A DNA stretch of 64,000 nucleotides from Sulfitobacter sp. DFL-14 (lineage in GTDB: Bacteria; Pseudomonadota; Alphaproteobacteria; Rhodobacterales; Rhodobacteraceae): positions 660,122-724,121 of the forward strand of contig NZ_QBFD01000015.1 of assembly GCF_003335585.1 (NCBI RefSeq), written 5' to 3'. The position numbers and the translations under genes are program-made. The notes beneath the pieces were generated by a model. The model was not told the DNA's origin and searched no databases. It saw only the letters and a program-made list of their open reading frames with translations. This document shows positions 30,281 to 39,058 of this stretch, piece by piece (the stretch's first letter is position 1; each line of letters begins with the position of its first letter).

Positions 30281-31092
30281 GCGCGGACGACCCGCAGCCG
30301 GGGGTCGAGATAGTCGCGCAACCCGTCGCCCATCAGGTTCAGGCCAAGCACTGTCAGAATGATCGCAAAGCCCGGCACCAGCGCCATATGCGGCGCAATG
30401 CTGACCAGCGTCTGCGCATCGGCCAGCATCCGGCCCCAGGAGGGTGTCGGCGGCTGCGCGCCCAGGCCAACATAGCTGAGCGCCGCTTCGGCAAGGATAC
30501 CCAGGGAGAACTGGATGGTGCCCTGCACGATCAGCAGGTTGGTGACATTGGGCAGGATATGTTCGACCGATATGCGTGCCGCGGATTTGCCGGCCACCCG
30601 CGCGGCAAGGATGAACTCGCGCTGCCACAGCGACAGGGCCGCACCCCGCGTGATCCGGGCAAAAACGGGTATGTTGAAGATACCGATCGCGATGATCGCG
30701 TTGATCGCGCCTGCGCCGAAGATCGCGGTGATCAGGATTGCGATGACGATGCTGGGAAAGGCAAAGACAAGGTCGTTGCCGCGCATGATCAGCTCGTCAA
30801 GCCAGCTGCCCTGCCGTGCGGCGGCCCATAGCCCCAGGGGAATGCCCAACCCCATGCCGATGCCCACCGCCACCAGCGCCACCGCGATGGAGGTGCGCGC
30901 GCCGACCATGATCATGCTCAGGATATCGCGCCCGAAATGATCGGTGCCCAGCAGATGCACCGCGTTGGGTGTTTGCAGCTTGTTCGGTATGTTCAGCGCC
31001 ACGTGATCATAAGGCGTCCAGACATAACTGATCAGTGCCGCAAGCACGAAGAGCGCCGAGAGCATCCCGCCAAGGATCAGGTTTCGCCTCAT
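30277..31092 (-). CDS. Dipeptide-type ABC transporter permease (DppC-like)
   Basis: About 271 residues with six likely transmembrane segments. The N-terminus has the DppC/OppC signature of one helix followed by the LLGTDHFGRDILSMIMVGAR segment. The cytoplasmic EAA loop is RGAALSLWQREFILAARVAGKS, for ATPase contact. It carries substrate with the DppB-like partner with which it is coupled (ATGA at 31089-31092). The long open frame to 31752 is an overlap artefact inside that partner. Confidence 0.92.
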   Translation of the reverse strand: MRRNLILGGMLSALFVLAALISYVWTPYDHVALNIPNKLQTPNAVHLLGTDHFGRDILSMIMVGARTSIAVALVAVGIGMGLGIPLGLWAAARQGSWLDELIMRGNDLVFAFPSIVIAILITAIFGAGAINAIIAIGIFNIPVFARITRGAALSLWQREFILAARVAGKSAARISVEHILPNVTNLLIVQGTIQFSLGILAEAALSYVGLGAQPPTPSWGRMLADAQTLVSIAPHMALVPGFAIILTVLGLNLMGDGLRDYLDPRLRVVRA

Positions 31093-32036
31093 GACCGCGA
31101 CCTCAGCCGGGGGTCCACAGCGGCATAGGCAAGATCGACCAGGAAATTGACCACGATGACCGAAAAGACCAGCAGCATCACCACCGATTCCACCACGATC
31201 AGGTCGCGGGCCGAAATGGACTGGAACACCAGCCGCCCCAGACCGGGCAGGTAGAACACCTGTTCGATGATGATCGACCCGGCCAGCAGGAAGGAAAACT
31301 GAAGCCCGATGATGGTCAGCACCGGAATCAACGCATTGCGCAAGCCGTGCCGCCACAGCGCCTGCCGCTCTGTCAGCCCCTTTGCGCGGGCGGTGCGCAT
31401 GAAATCCTCGCCCAGCACATCCAGCAACGAAGACCGCATGACGCGCGCCAGAATGGCCGCCTGTGGCAGGGCAAGGGCAATGGCAGGCAGGGTCAGCGCA
31501 TGCATCCCGGCCCAGAAACCCTTGTCCCAGCCGACAAAGCCGCCGGCCGCGAACCAGCGCAGGTTGATGGCAAAGATCAGGACCAGCATCATAGCGAACC
31601 AGAAGTTCGGGATGGCGACGCCAAGCTGGGTGGCCCCCATGACACCGATGTCGCCCGCCTGTCCACGGCGCGACGCGGCAAAGATCCCGGCGGGAAAGGC
31701 CACGGCGGTGCTGAGCGCGAGCGCATAAAGTGCAAGCGGCAGGGAGACCCACAACCTGTCTGCCACCATCCCGATCACCGGGGTGCGGTAGGTATAGGAG
31801 GTGCCGAAATCGCCGGTCAGCATGCCGCCGACCCAGGCCAGGTATCGCGCCACCTTCGATGTATCCAGGCCAAGTTCGGTGCGCAGCGCGGCAAGGGTTT
31901 CAGGCTGAGCGTTCATGCCCAGCATGAAGGACGCCGGATCGCCGGGTGCCACTTCGATCACGGCAAAGATCACCAGCGAAGCGACCGCAAGGCTCAGCAG
32001 GAGGGAGAGCAATCTTTTGAATGTATATCTGACCAT
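31089..32036 (-). CDS. Dipeptide-type ABC transporter permease (DppB-like)
   Basis: A 315-residue permease. The N-terminal helix and the PGDPASFMLG stretch (about residues 31-40) are typical of DppB/OppB. The EAA loop (VMRSSLLDVLGEDFMRTARAKGL) and the DLAYAAVDPRLR C-terminus are also diagnostic. It heads the minus-strand transporter operon. No periplasmic substrate-binding protein lies in or next to this operon, so the transporter must use one encoded elsewhere. A 14-bp perfect palindrome lies about 95 bases upstream. Confidence 0.92.
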   Translation of the reverse strand: MVRYTFKRLLSLLLSLAVASLVIFAVIEVAPGDPASFMLGMNAQPETLAALRTELGLDTSKVARYLAWVGGMLTGDFGTSYTYRTPVIGMVADRLWVSLPLALYALALSTAVAFPAGIFAASRRGQAGDIGVMGATQLGVAIPNFWFAMMLVLIFAINLRWFAAGGFVGWDKGFWAGMHALTLPAIALALPQAAILARVMRSSLLDVLGEDFMRTARAKGLTERQALWRHGLRNALIPVLTIIGLQFSFLLAGSIIIEQVFYLPGLGRLVFQSISARDLIVVESVVMLLVFSVIVVNFLVDLAYAAVDPRLRSRS

Positions 32037-32130
32037 TTTTCCGAAGGTTATGCGCAGTGGTCGGAACCGTCCAGTGGATAAGATCAGGGCGGTGCGCCTG
32101 GCGGTCGGGTGGGCCGGATGTGGCTTTTGA

Positions 32131-32144
32131 ATGTCTTAAGACAT
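32131..32144. promoter_or_regulatory. Perfect 14-bp palindrome, candidate operator
   Basis: ATGTCTTAAGACAT is a perfect dyad located between the divergent dppB-like gene and the small secreted-protein gene, in an AT-rich region. Length and symmetry fit a dimeric repressor such as a GntR/FCD or MarR protein. It could control the transporter operon, the HdeA/B-like gene, or both. Confidence 0.5.
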
Positions 32145-32318
32145 AGGTCAAAAGATTGTGTTGTTCAGAAAATGCCGCAAAAGCCGGATAATTTAGTGAT
32201 TAAAAACAAGTAATTGATTGAAGTACCCCGCAGGAGGTGCCGGATTGTACCTTGCCGGTCCGGAACTCCTTGCCGTCCTGCTTGTTGTTCCTTCAACAGA
32301 GAATGAAGGAGTATGATT

Positions 32319-32768
32319 ATGAACTTTGTCGTAAAAACAATCGCCGCAGCCAGCCTGATGGGCAGCGTTGCCGCACCCGCCTTTGCCGCCGCGCACATGA
32401 GCACTTCCATGACATGTGCCGAATACAAGGCATTGACCCCCGATGAACAGATCACCGTGGCCTCGATGGCAATCGCCGAGATCGACAGCGGTGCCGACGG
32501 GATGGCCTCCGAAGATAGCCCCAAGGCGGAACAGGGCACCATCGGGTCCACAACTGCTGCGGAAGCGACAGACGGCACTTCCGAGACAGGCAGTGTCATT
32601 GACGGTGAAGCGCGGGCGGTTGAACCGACCGGCGGCAATACCGCCGAATCCAACATGACGGCAGTCCCGATGGACGAAGCCGCGATGCAAGCTTTCATGA
32701 CCGTTTGCGATCAGAACCTCGATGCCATGGTGTCAGAAGCTGCGGCAGGTCTTGACGGCACCAGATAA
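32319..32768 (+). CDS. Small secreted HdeA/HdeB-like protein
   Basis: About 149 residues. A signal peptide ending in APAFAAA lies at the N-terminus. The mature protein has a Cys-containing helix (MTCAEYKALTPDEQITVASM) and a late Cys-containing helix (AFMTVCDQNLDAM). This is the two-cysteine spacing of the HdeA/HdeB acid-chaperone fold, here interrupted by an acidic, Ser/Thr/Gly-rich low-complexity insert of about 60 residues. Family assignment is tentative. ATG 32319 is preferred over 32313 because AAGGAG ends 7 bases before it. A good terminator follows. Confidence 0.6.
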   Translation: MNFVVKTIAAASLMGSVAAPAFAAAHMSTSMTCAEYKALTPDEQITVASMAIAEIDSGADGMASEDSPKAEQGTIGSTTAAEATDGTSETGSVIDGEARAVEPTGGNTAESNMTAVPMDEAAMQAFMTVCDQNLDAMVSEAAAGLDGTR

Positions 32769-32792
32769 GATTTGGTTCAGAATGACCGGATC

Positions 32793-32816
32793 AGGGCACC
32801 TTCGGGTGTCCTTTTT
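32793..32816 (+). terminator. Rho-independent terminator
   Basis: AGGGCACC (32793-32800) pairs with GGTGTCCT (32805-32812), with one G-T pair, across a stable TTCG tetraloop, and a run of T follows. It ends the transcript of the HdeA/B-like gene. Confidence 0.85.
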
Positions 32817-32871
32817 CGTTTCTGTCGGACAGAGAGATGGCATTTGCGCAGTGACAGGTTAGATTTGGCCG

Positions 32872-33990
32872 ATGAAGCACCCCCAGTTCATCGGCCACGA
32901 CATTTACCGCCATTCGACCTATGGCCGCTGGCACCCTTTGCGGGTGCCGCGCGTGTCCACGGTCATGGATCTGGTGCGGGCGCTGGGCTGGCTGGAGGAT
33001 AGCCAATTCATCAGATCGCCCCGCGCCAAGCCTGAGGCGCTGACCCATTGGCATACCCCTCGCTATATCGCGGCACTGCAGCGGATCGAGAAGGCACAGG
33101 CCGCGACCCCGGCAGATTTCGAGAACCATGATATCGGCAGCGTGACGAACCCGGTTTTTCCGGAGATTTTCCGCAGACCGGCAACAGCGGCGGGCGGTTC
33201 GATCCTTGCCGGTGAAGTGCTGAAGGATGGCGGGACGGTCTATAGCCCGGCAGGTGGCACGCATCACGGGATGCCGGACCGCGCCAATGGTTTCTGCTAT
33301 CTTAACGACCCGGTTCTGGCGATGCTGTCCCTGCGGCACCACGGGGTCCGGCGGATCGCCTTTGTGGACATAGACGCGCACCACCCGGATGGGGTGGAGG
33401 TCGGCTTTGCCGGAGATCCGGATTGCCTGATGATGTCGATCCACGAAGAACGCCTGTGGCCCCGCACCGGCCCGCTGGAAAACGACGGTGGCGGAAATGC
33501 CTTCAACCTGCCGGTGCCGCGCGGATTCAACGATACCGAAATGGCCTTTGTCAGAGAGGCATTCCTGGTCCCGCGCCTGCAGTCGTTTCAGCCCGACGCC
33601 ATCGTGTTTCTATGCGGTGCCGATGGTCTGGAAGAGGACCCGCTGTCGCATATGCAACTCAGCAACAATGCCCATTGGGACGTTCTGCGCGCCATCCGGG
33701 GGCTTGCCCCAAGGCTGCTGGTTCTGGGTGGGGGCGGGTACAATCCGTGGTCGGTGGGCCGGATGTGGGCGGGCATCTGGGGCATACTGAATGATCATGC
33801 GCTGCCAGCAGGTCTCTTGCCGACCCCTGCCGAGGCCGTGCTGCGTGCGCTGCGGTTCGAGGGGAACCGGCGGGGCAGGAACCCGCCGGAGCACTGGTTC
33901 ACCACGCTGCAGGACAAGCCGCGCCCGGGCATCCTGCGTGACGAGGTTGCGCAGCGCGTTGACCAGCTGAACAAGCGCCCGGTGATCTAG
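32872..33990 (+). CDS. Histone-deacetylase-family (AcuC-like) deacetylase
   Basis: A 372-residue protein of the arginase/HDAC fold. The catalytic His pair is in GGTHHG (residues 128-133). The zinc site is formed by Asp168 and His170 in DIDAHHPDG and by Asp251 in CGADGLEEDP. The transition-state Tyr290 lies in GGGGYNP. Bacterial members remove acetyl groups from acetyl-CoA synthetase lysines (AcuC) or from acetylated polyamines and other small amides. An unusual point is Pro172, where most relatives have Gly in the HHGDG motif. No acs or acuB gene is adjacent. Confidence 0.87.
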   Translation: MKHPQFIGHDIYRHSTYGRWHPLRVPRVSTVMDLVRALGWLEDSQFIRSPRAKPEALTHWHTPRYIAALQRIEKAQAATPADFENHDIGSVTNPVFPEIFRRPATAAGGSILAGEVLKDGGTVYSPAGGTHHGMPDRANGFCYLNDPVLAMLSLRHHGVRRIAFVDIDAHHPDGVEVGFAGDPDCLMMSIHEERLWPRTGPLENDGGGNAFNLPVPRGFNDTEMAFVREAFLVPRLQSFQPDAIVFLCGADGLEEDPLSHMQLSNNAHWDVLRAIRGLAPRLLVLGGGGYNPWSVGRMWAGIWGILNDHALPAGLLPTPAEAVLRALRFEGNRRGRNPPEHWFTTLQDKPRPGILRDEVAQRVDQLNKRPVI

Positions 33991-34051
33991 GGCCAGTGGC
34001 AAAATCCGTCTCGCGCGGGTGGTGTAAGATGGACATCCAAGGGCCCTAGAG

Positions 34052-35233
34052 TCAGCCCATCCGCTCGATGGCCAGCGCGATCCCCTGACCGCCGCCGATA
34101 CACATGGTGATCAGGGCGCGCCTGCCGCCGATCCGCTCAAGCTCGTACATCGCCTTGACCGTGATGATCGCACCTGTTGCCCCGACGGGGTGGCCCAATG
34201 CAATCGCGCCACCATTCGGGTTCACGATTGCGGGGTCAAAGCCCAGTTTCCGGGAAACTGCCACGGCCTGCGATGCAAAGGCCTCGTTGCTTTCGATGAC
34301 ATCGAAATCGCCGGCCGTCAGCCCGGTCCGCGCCAGCAGGTTTTCGACCGCAGGCACGGGGCCGATCCCCATCACCTCGGGCCTTACCCCGGCGTGGGCA
34401 TAGCCGATGATCCGCGCACGGGGGGTCAGGCCGGATTTCTCGGCTGCTTCAGCGGTGGCCAGAACGACCGCAGCCGCGCCATCGTTGATCCCGCTGGCAT
34501 TGCCCGCTGTCACGCTGCCGTCCTTCTTGAACACCGGGCGCAGGCCTGCCAGCGCCTCTGCCGTGGTGGCCTTGGGATGTTCATCAACCTCGAAATTGAC
34601 CGTATCGCGCTTTACCCGGACTTCGACAGGAGTGATCTGTTCCTTGAAATATCCTGCCGCGATGGCCGCCGCCGCCCTTTGCTGGCTCTCCAGTGCGAAG
34701 GCGTCCATGTCCTCGCGGCTGATCCCGTGCTCGGCCGCCACGTTTTCCGCGGTGACGCCCATGTGGCCGCTGCCAAAGGGGCAGTTCAATGTCCCCAACA
34801 TCATGTCCAGCGATTTGACATCGCCCATCTTCTGACCCCAGCGGGCATTCTGAAGGAGGTACGGCGAGCGCGACATGTTCTCAGCCCCGCCGGCAAGGCC
34901 GAATTCCGCGTCACCCAGCATGAGGGATTGTGCAACCGACACGATGGCCTGCACACCGGACCCGCACAGGCGGTTCACGTTCATCGCCGGAACCACGTCG
35001 GGCACACCGGCCTGCATGGCGGCGACACGCGACAGGTACATGTCGCGGGGTTCGGTGTTGATGACATTGCCAAAGGCGACATGCCCGATGCGATCAGGGG
35101 TCACCCCCGCGCGTTCCATCGCGGCCTTGGCTGCAGCAGTCCCCAAGTCGATGGGGGGTGTACCGGCCAGTGACCCGCCAAATGTGCCGATGGCGGTCCG
35201 TGCGCCACCCAGGATAACGATGTCTTGTGTCAT
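34052..35233 (-). CDS. Acetyl-CoA C-acetyltransferase (thiolase)
   Basis: About 393 residues of thiolase II type. The acylation Cys is in RLCGSGVQAI (about 88-97). NGGAIALGHPVGATGA holds the catalytic His, and CIGGGQGIAL near the C-terminus holds the second Cys. It condenses or cleaves acetoacetyl-CoA, as in PHB synthesis or ketone/amino-acid breakdown. The open frame extends upstream to 35680, but MTQDIVILGG at 35233 is the family's normal start. It is divergent from an XRE-cupin regulator, 142 bases away, which may control it. No phaB or phaC is nearby. Confidence 0.93.
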   Translation of the reverse strand: MTQDIVILGGARTAIGTFGGSLAGTPPIDLGTAAAKAAMERAGVTPDRIGHVAFGNVINTEPRDMYLSRVAAMQAGVPDVVPAMNVNRLCGSGVQAIVSVAQSLMLGDAEFGLAGGAENMSRSPYLLQNARWGQKMGDVKSLDMMLGTLNCPFGSGHMGVTAENVAAEHGISREDMDAFALESQQRAAAAIAAGYFKEQITPVEVRVKRDTVNFEVDEHPKATTAEALAGLRPVFKKDGSVTAGNASGINDGAAAVVLATAEAAEKSGLTPRARIIGYAHAGVRPEVMGIGPVPAVENLLARTGLTAGDFDVIESNEAFASQAVAVSRKLGFDPAIVNPNGGAIALGHPVGATGAIITVKAMYELERIGGRRALITMCIGGGQGIALAIERMG

Positions 35234-35375
35234 GACGGTTCCTTTGATGTTTGTTCGAATATGCCGCAGCTCTTGCCGGATGTCAGGAAAAGCCTGCCGG
35301 GACCTCACGTCAATTCCATGTGTTGCGCGTTGGCCGGTTGTTGACTTTCGCCCGGGCGCAGTCAATTCCTCCGTC

Positions 35376-35942
35376 ATGACGGAAAGCTCTGACACAATGT
35401 TGACCCAGCTGCCTGCGCGCCTGAAACAGGCGCGGCTGGGGCAGGGCCTGTCGCTTGAGGCGATTGCGAAATTGTCGGGCGTGTCCCGGTCGATGGTCAG
35501 CCAGATCGAGCGGGGGGAATCATCGCCCACCATCGCGACCTTGTGGAACCTGACCCGTGCCTTGCAGGTCGATTTCGCCGGTCTGCTGGACGGAGCGCCG
35601 CAGGTTTCGCGGATTGAATTGCTCAGGGCACAGGACGTGCCGGCCATCAACAATCTTGGTTCCGGGTGCCGGATTCGCATCCTGTCCCCGCCAGAGGAGG
35701 CGGGCAGGCATGAGGTTTACGATCTTTACATTGCCGCCGGTGGTGCCCTGGACAGCCAGCCACATGCGCGGGGTGCGCGCGAGCATCTGACAGTGATCGA
35801 AGGCCGCATCAACCTGCGCAGCGGGGAAAGCGCGCAGGTGCTGAATACATCTGACACCGCCCGCTATCCTGCGGATGTGAACCATTGCATCGCAGCGCAT
35901 GAAGGTCCGGCACGGGCCTTTCTGGTGGTACATTACGCCTGA
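35376..35942 (+). CDS. XRE-family regulator with C-terminal cupin
   Basis: About 188 residues. A helix-turn-helix of the XRE type lies at residues 20-70 (GLSLEAIAKLSGVSRSMVSQIERGESSPT). A cupin sensor domain follows at about 110-188, where the motif SQPHARGAREHLTVIEG keeps one conserved His. Such regulators sense small acids or amines. It lies between a divergent thiolase gene and the kbl-tdh operon 100 bases downstream, either of which could be its target. Start uncertain: ATG 35376 or 35397; neither has a strong ribosome-binding site. Confidence 0.85.
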   Translation: MTESSDTMLTQLPARLKQARLGQGLSLEAIAKLSGVSRSMVSQIERGESSPTIATLWNLTRALQVDFAGLLDGAPQVSRIELLRAQDVPAINNLGSGCRIRILSPPEEAGRHEVYDLYIAAGGALDSQPHARGAREHLTVIEGRINLRSGESAQVLNTSDTARYPADVNHCIAAHEGPARAFLVVHYA

Positions 35943-35972
35943 AGCGCGAGCGCGTTTCTGCTATAAAAGAAA

Positions 35973-35993
35973 ATTTCCGAAATATTGGATATT
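35973..35993. promoter_or_regulatory. Two overlapping palindromes upstream of kbl, candidate operator
   Basis: ATTTC-C-GAAAT (35973-35983) overlaps AATAT-TGG-ATATT (35981-35993), both with perfect 5-bp arms, in the 102-base gap between the XRE-cupin gene and kbl. A TATAAA box at 35962-35967 lies just before them. This fits a repressor site over a kbl-tdh promoter. Confidence 0.4.
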
Positions 35994-36044
35994 TTGGTTT
36001 TGTGCCGTAACGGGCCATGTTAGAGCAAAGAAAAGGACATGCGC

Positions 36045-37232
36045 ATGACCCAGGCCTATCAGAACCATATCGAGAACATCCTGACGCAGATTGATGCGGA
36101 CGGCATGATGAAGAAAGAGCGGATGATCACCTCCGCCCAGGCCGCGACAATCAATGTGGGCGGGCACTCTGTCATCAACCTCTGCGCGAACAACTACCTG
36201 GGGCTGGCCGATCACCCCGAGCTGATCGCGGCGGCACAGGATGCGATGGGCCCCAAGGGGTTCGGCATGGCCTCTGTCCGCTTCATCTGCGGCACGCAGG
36301 ATATCCACCGTGAGCTTGAACAGAAGCTGGCGGCCTTCCTGGGCAAGGATGATTCCATCCTCTTTGCCGCCTGTTTCGATGCAAATGGCGGCCTGTTCGA
36401 ACCGCTGTTCGGACCGGAAGATGCCATTGTCTCGGATGCGCTGAACCATGCCTCCATCATCGACGGCATCCGGCTTTGCAAGGCCAGACGGTATCGGTAC
36501 GCCAACAGCGACATGGACGATCTGGAAGGGCAGTTGAAACTTGCCCGGGAAGACGGCGCACGGTTCATCCTGATCGCGACGGATGGCGTGTTCAGCATGG
36601 ACGGCTATCTGGCGAAACTGCCAGAGATCACCGCGCTGGCAAAGAAATACGAGGCGCTGGTGATGGTGGACGATTGCCATGCCACCGGGTTCATGGGGCC
36701 AAAGGGCGCGGGCACGCCTGCCCATTTCGGGGTGGATGTGGACCTGCTGACCGGCACCCTGGGCAAGGCGCTGGGCGGGGCCATCGGCGGCTATATCGCA
36801 GGGCCGCAGCCGGTGATCGACCTGCTGCGCCAACGTGCGCGGCCCTACCTTTTCTCCAATTCCCTGCCGCCTGCCATCGTCATGGCCGGGCTAAAGGCGC
36901 TGGAACTGGTCGAGGCGGGCGACGACCGGCGCGAAAAGCTGTTCGCGAATACCGCCTATTGGCGCGCCGGTCTTGAGCGACTCGGGTTTGACCTGCTGCC
37001 GGGTGAACATCCCATCGTCCCGGTCATGCTGGGCGAGGCGCAGCTGGCGCAGGACATGGCCGCGCGCCTGTTCGAGGAAGGCGTCTATGTGTCCGGCTTT
37101 TTCTTCCCCGTTGTGCCGCGCGGACAGGCGCGGATCCGCACCCAGATGAATGCGGCATTGACGCGCGATGAGCTGGATCGCGCGCTGACGGCGTTCGAGG
37201 TGGCGGGCAAGGCCTGCGGGGTGCTGTCATGA
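36045..37232 (+). CDS. kbl: Glycine C-acetyltransferase (2-amino-3-ketobutyrate CoA ligase)
   Basis: About 395 residues of the PLP alpha-oxoamine synthase family. [11 protein letters not shown] (residues about 48-58) is near the N-terminus. FDANGGLFE and the [11 protein letters not shown] segment lie in the substrate/PLP region. [11 protein letters not shown] stacks the cofactor, and the [16 protein letters not shown] segment holds the PLP lysine. It cleaves 2-amino-3-ketobutyrate with CoA to glycine and acetyl-CoA. ATG 36045 has AAAAGGA 7 bases upstream, better than ATG 36039. It overlaps tdh by 4 bases: a classic threonine-degradation pair. Confidence 0.96.
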   Translation: MTQAYQNHIENILTQIDADGMMKKERMITSAQAATINVGGHSVINLCANNYLGLADHPELIAAAQDAMGPKGFGMASVRFICGTQDIHRELEQKLAAFLGKDDSILFAACFDANGGLFEPLFGPEDAIVSDALNHASIIDGIRLCKARRYRYANSDMDDLEGQLKLAREDGARFILIATDGVFSMDGYLAKLPEITALAKKYEALVMVDDCHATGFMGPKGAGTPAHFGVDVDLLTGTLGKALGGAIGGYIAGPQPVIDLLRQRARPYLFSNSLPPAIVMAGLKALELVEAGDDRREKLFANTAYWRAGLERLGFDLLPGEHPIVPVMLGEAQLAQDMAARLFEEGVYVSGFFFPVVPRGQARIRTQMNAALTRDELDRALTAFEVAGKACGVLS

Positions 37233-38266
37233 CCAACGAGATGAAGGCGCTGAGCAAGCTGCACGCGCGAGAAGGCCTGTGGATGACCCATGCCCCGGTG
37301 CCCGAGATCGGCCCCGACGACGTGCTGATCAAGATCAACAAGACCGGCATCTGCGGCACCGACATTCATATCTGGAACTGGGACGACTGGGCGGCAAAGA
37401 CCGTGCCCGTGCCGATGATCACCGGTCACGAATTCGCGGGCGAGATTGTCGAGATCGGGCGCAATGTCGAGGGGCTGGAGATCGGGCAGCGCTGTTCGGG
37501 CGAGGGACATCTGATCGGCAAGCAATCGCGGCAATCGCGGGCGGGCAAGTTCCACCTCGACCCGGCGACGCGGGGCATCGGCGTGAACGAACAGGGGGCC
37601 TTTGCGCAATACCTCAAACTGCCCGCTTTCAACGTGGTGCCCTTGCCCGATACGATCAGCGATGACATCGGCGCGATCCTCGATCCTCTGGGCAACGCCG
37701 TCCATACGGCGCTGAGCTTTGACCTTGTGGGTGAGGATGTGCTGATCACCGGTGCCGGGCCGATCGGCATCATGGCGGCGGCGGTGGCGCGGCACGTGGG
37801 TGCGCGGCACGTGGCGATCACCGACATCAACCCGGCGCGGCTGGAACTGGCGGCCAGGGTCGCGGATGTGGTGCCGGTCAACGTGGCTCAGGAAGACCTG
37901 CGCGACGTCATTGCCCGCCTGAAAATGAAACAGGGTTTCGACGTCGGCATGGAGATGTCGGGGTCACAGGCTGCGCTGGATCAGATGGTCGAGGCCATGA
38001 CCATGGGCGGGCGGATCGCCATGCTGGGCATCCCGCCGGGCAAGTCGCCGGTGGACTGGAGCCGCATCGTGTTCAAGGCGATCACGATCAAGGGCGTTTA
38101 TGGCCGCGAGATATTCGAGACCTGGTACAAGATGATCGCGATGCTGGAAAACGGGCTGGATGTCTCGGCCATCATCACCCACCGGTTTGGCGTTGATGAT
38201 TTCGAAGCCGGGTTCGCCGCGATGAAATCCGGCCAGTCGGGAAAGGTTGTGCTGGACTGGACCTGA
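37229..38266 (+). CDS. tdh: L-threonine 3-dehydrogenase lacking the structural-zinc cysteines
   Basis: A 345-residue zinc-dependent alcohol-dehydrogenase-family protein. The catalytic zinc site is intact: Cys42 (GICGTD), His67 and Glu68 (GHEF). The Rossmann motif [11 protein letters not shown] is near residues 172-182, and [11 protein letters not shown] is TDH-typical. It oxidises threonine to 2-amino-3-ketobutyrate for Kbl. Notably, the lobe that in E. coli TDH carries four cysteines for a structural zinc (the CRNC...C stretch) reads [14 protein letters not shown] here (98-111), with no cysteine. The operon with kbl and overall length support the function regardless. Confidence 0.93.
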   Translation: MTNEMKALSKLHAREGLWMTHAPVPEIGPDDVLIKINKTGICGTDIHIWNWDDWAAKTVPVPMITGHEFAGEIVEIGRNVEGLEIGQRCSGEGHLIGKQSRQSRAGKFHLDPATRGIGVNEQGAFAQYLKLPAFNVVPLPDTISDDIGAILDPLGNAVHTALSFDLVGEDVLITGAGPIGIMAAAVARHVGARHVAITDINPARLELAARVADVVPVNVAQEDLRDVIARLKMKQGFDVGMEMSGSQAALDQMVEAMTMGGRIAMLGIPPGKSPVDWSRIVFKAITIKGVYGREIFETWYKMIAMLENGLDVSAIITHRFGVDDFEAGFAAMKSGQSGKVVLDWT

Positions 38267-38285
38267 GGCAGGTCACTTCCGGCGT

Positions 38286-39020
38286 TTACCTTTCCGGCGT
38301 GAGTGGGTTGCGGCCCTTGTCGGTGAGTGTCCAGCAATTGCTGCCCTCAAAGACCGCCGCCGTCAGCGGTTGCCCGTATCCCGCCCCGCTGTCGAGATTG
38401 ATCCGGTTGCCGTAATGCGTTGCCTGATCGACCGGCGTATGACCGTGCACGATGATCTTGGGGTGCGGTTCCGCATATTCGTGAAACTCATTGCGAATCC
38501 ACAACAGGTCTTCCTCGTCCTGCCGGGAAAGCGGGATGCCGGGGCGAATGCCCGCATGACAGAAGAACAGCGATTCGGTCTCGTGGCACAGTTCCAGCCC
38601 TTTCAGGAACTCCAGATGCGCCTGCGGAATCGCCATGCGCGCCGCTTCGTGGACGGCCAGCAGCCGGTTCCTTGACCCAAAGTCGACCCCGTAGGATTCC
38701 AGCGTGGTGTCACCGCCCAGCCGCCTGTGCAGCCAGTAAAGCTCGACCGGCAGATAGGCCTCGTGCTGTGGGTAATCGCGCATGAACCATTCGAACATGC
38801 GGTCATGATTCCCCTTGATGAAAGTCCAGCGTCGATTGCTGCGTTGCGCGTCGATCAGCAGGTCAAGCACGCCGCGGCTGTCCGGCCCGCGGTCGGTGTA
38901 ATCGCCGAGAAAAACGATCCGGGCGTCGACACCGCCATCGGCTTCGATCAGGGATAGCACCCGCTGCAGTTCCTGCAGCTGGCCGTGAATGTCGCCGATG
39001 GCATAAATGGGATCAGTCAT
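38286..39020 (-). CDS. Metallophosphoesterase (PP2A-like serine/threonine phosphatase family)
   Basis: About 244 residues. The calcineurin-like signature is complete: YAIGDIHGQLQEL (motif I, residues 5-17), FLGDYTDRGPDS (motif II, about 38-49), FIKGNHDRMFEW (motif III), and later HGHTP. Together these bind two metal ions. Bacterial relatives include PrpA/PrpE-type phosphatases and ApaH-like enzymes; the compact length fits PrpA-like protein phosphatases. ATG 39020 gives a normal N-terminus; the frame is open upstream to 39050 without a good start. It is convergent with tdh, leaving 19 bases between stops. Confidence 0.87.
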   Translation of the reverse strand: MTDPIYAIGDIHGQLQELQRVLSLIEADGGVDARIVFLGDYTDRGPDSRGVLDLLIDAQRSNRRWTFIKGNHDRMFEWFMRDYPQHEAYLPVELYWLHRRLGGDTTLESYGVDFGSRNRLLAVHEAARMAIPQAHLEFLKGLELCHETESLFFCHAGIRPGIPLSRQDEEDLLWIRNEFHEYAEPHPKIIVHGHTPVDQATHYGNRINLDSGAGYGQPLTAAVFEGSNCWTLTDKGRNPLTPER

Positions 39021-39058
39021 GCGCAGCAAGTAGCGCAGGCCGACTCGCAAGAAAAGCC

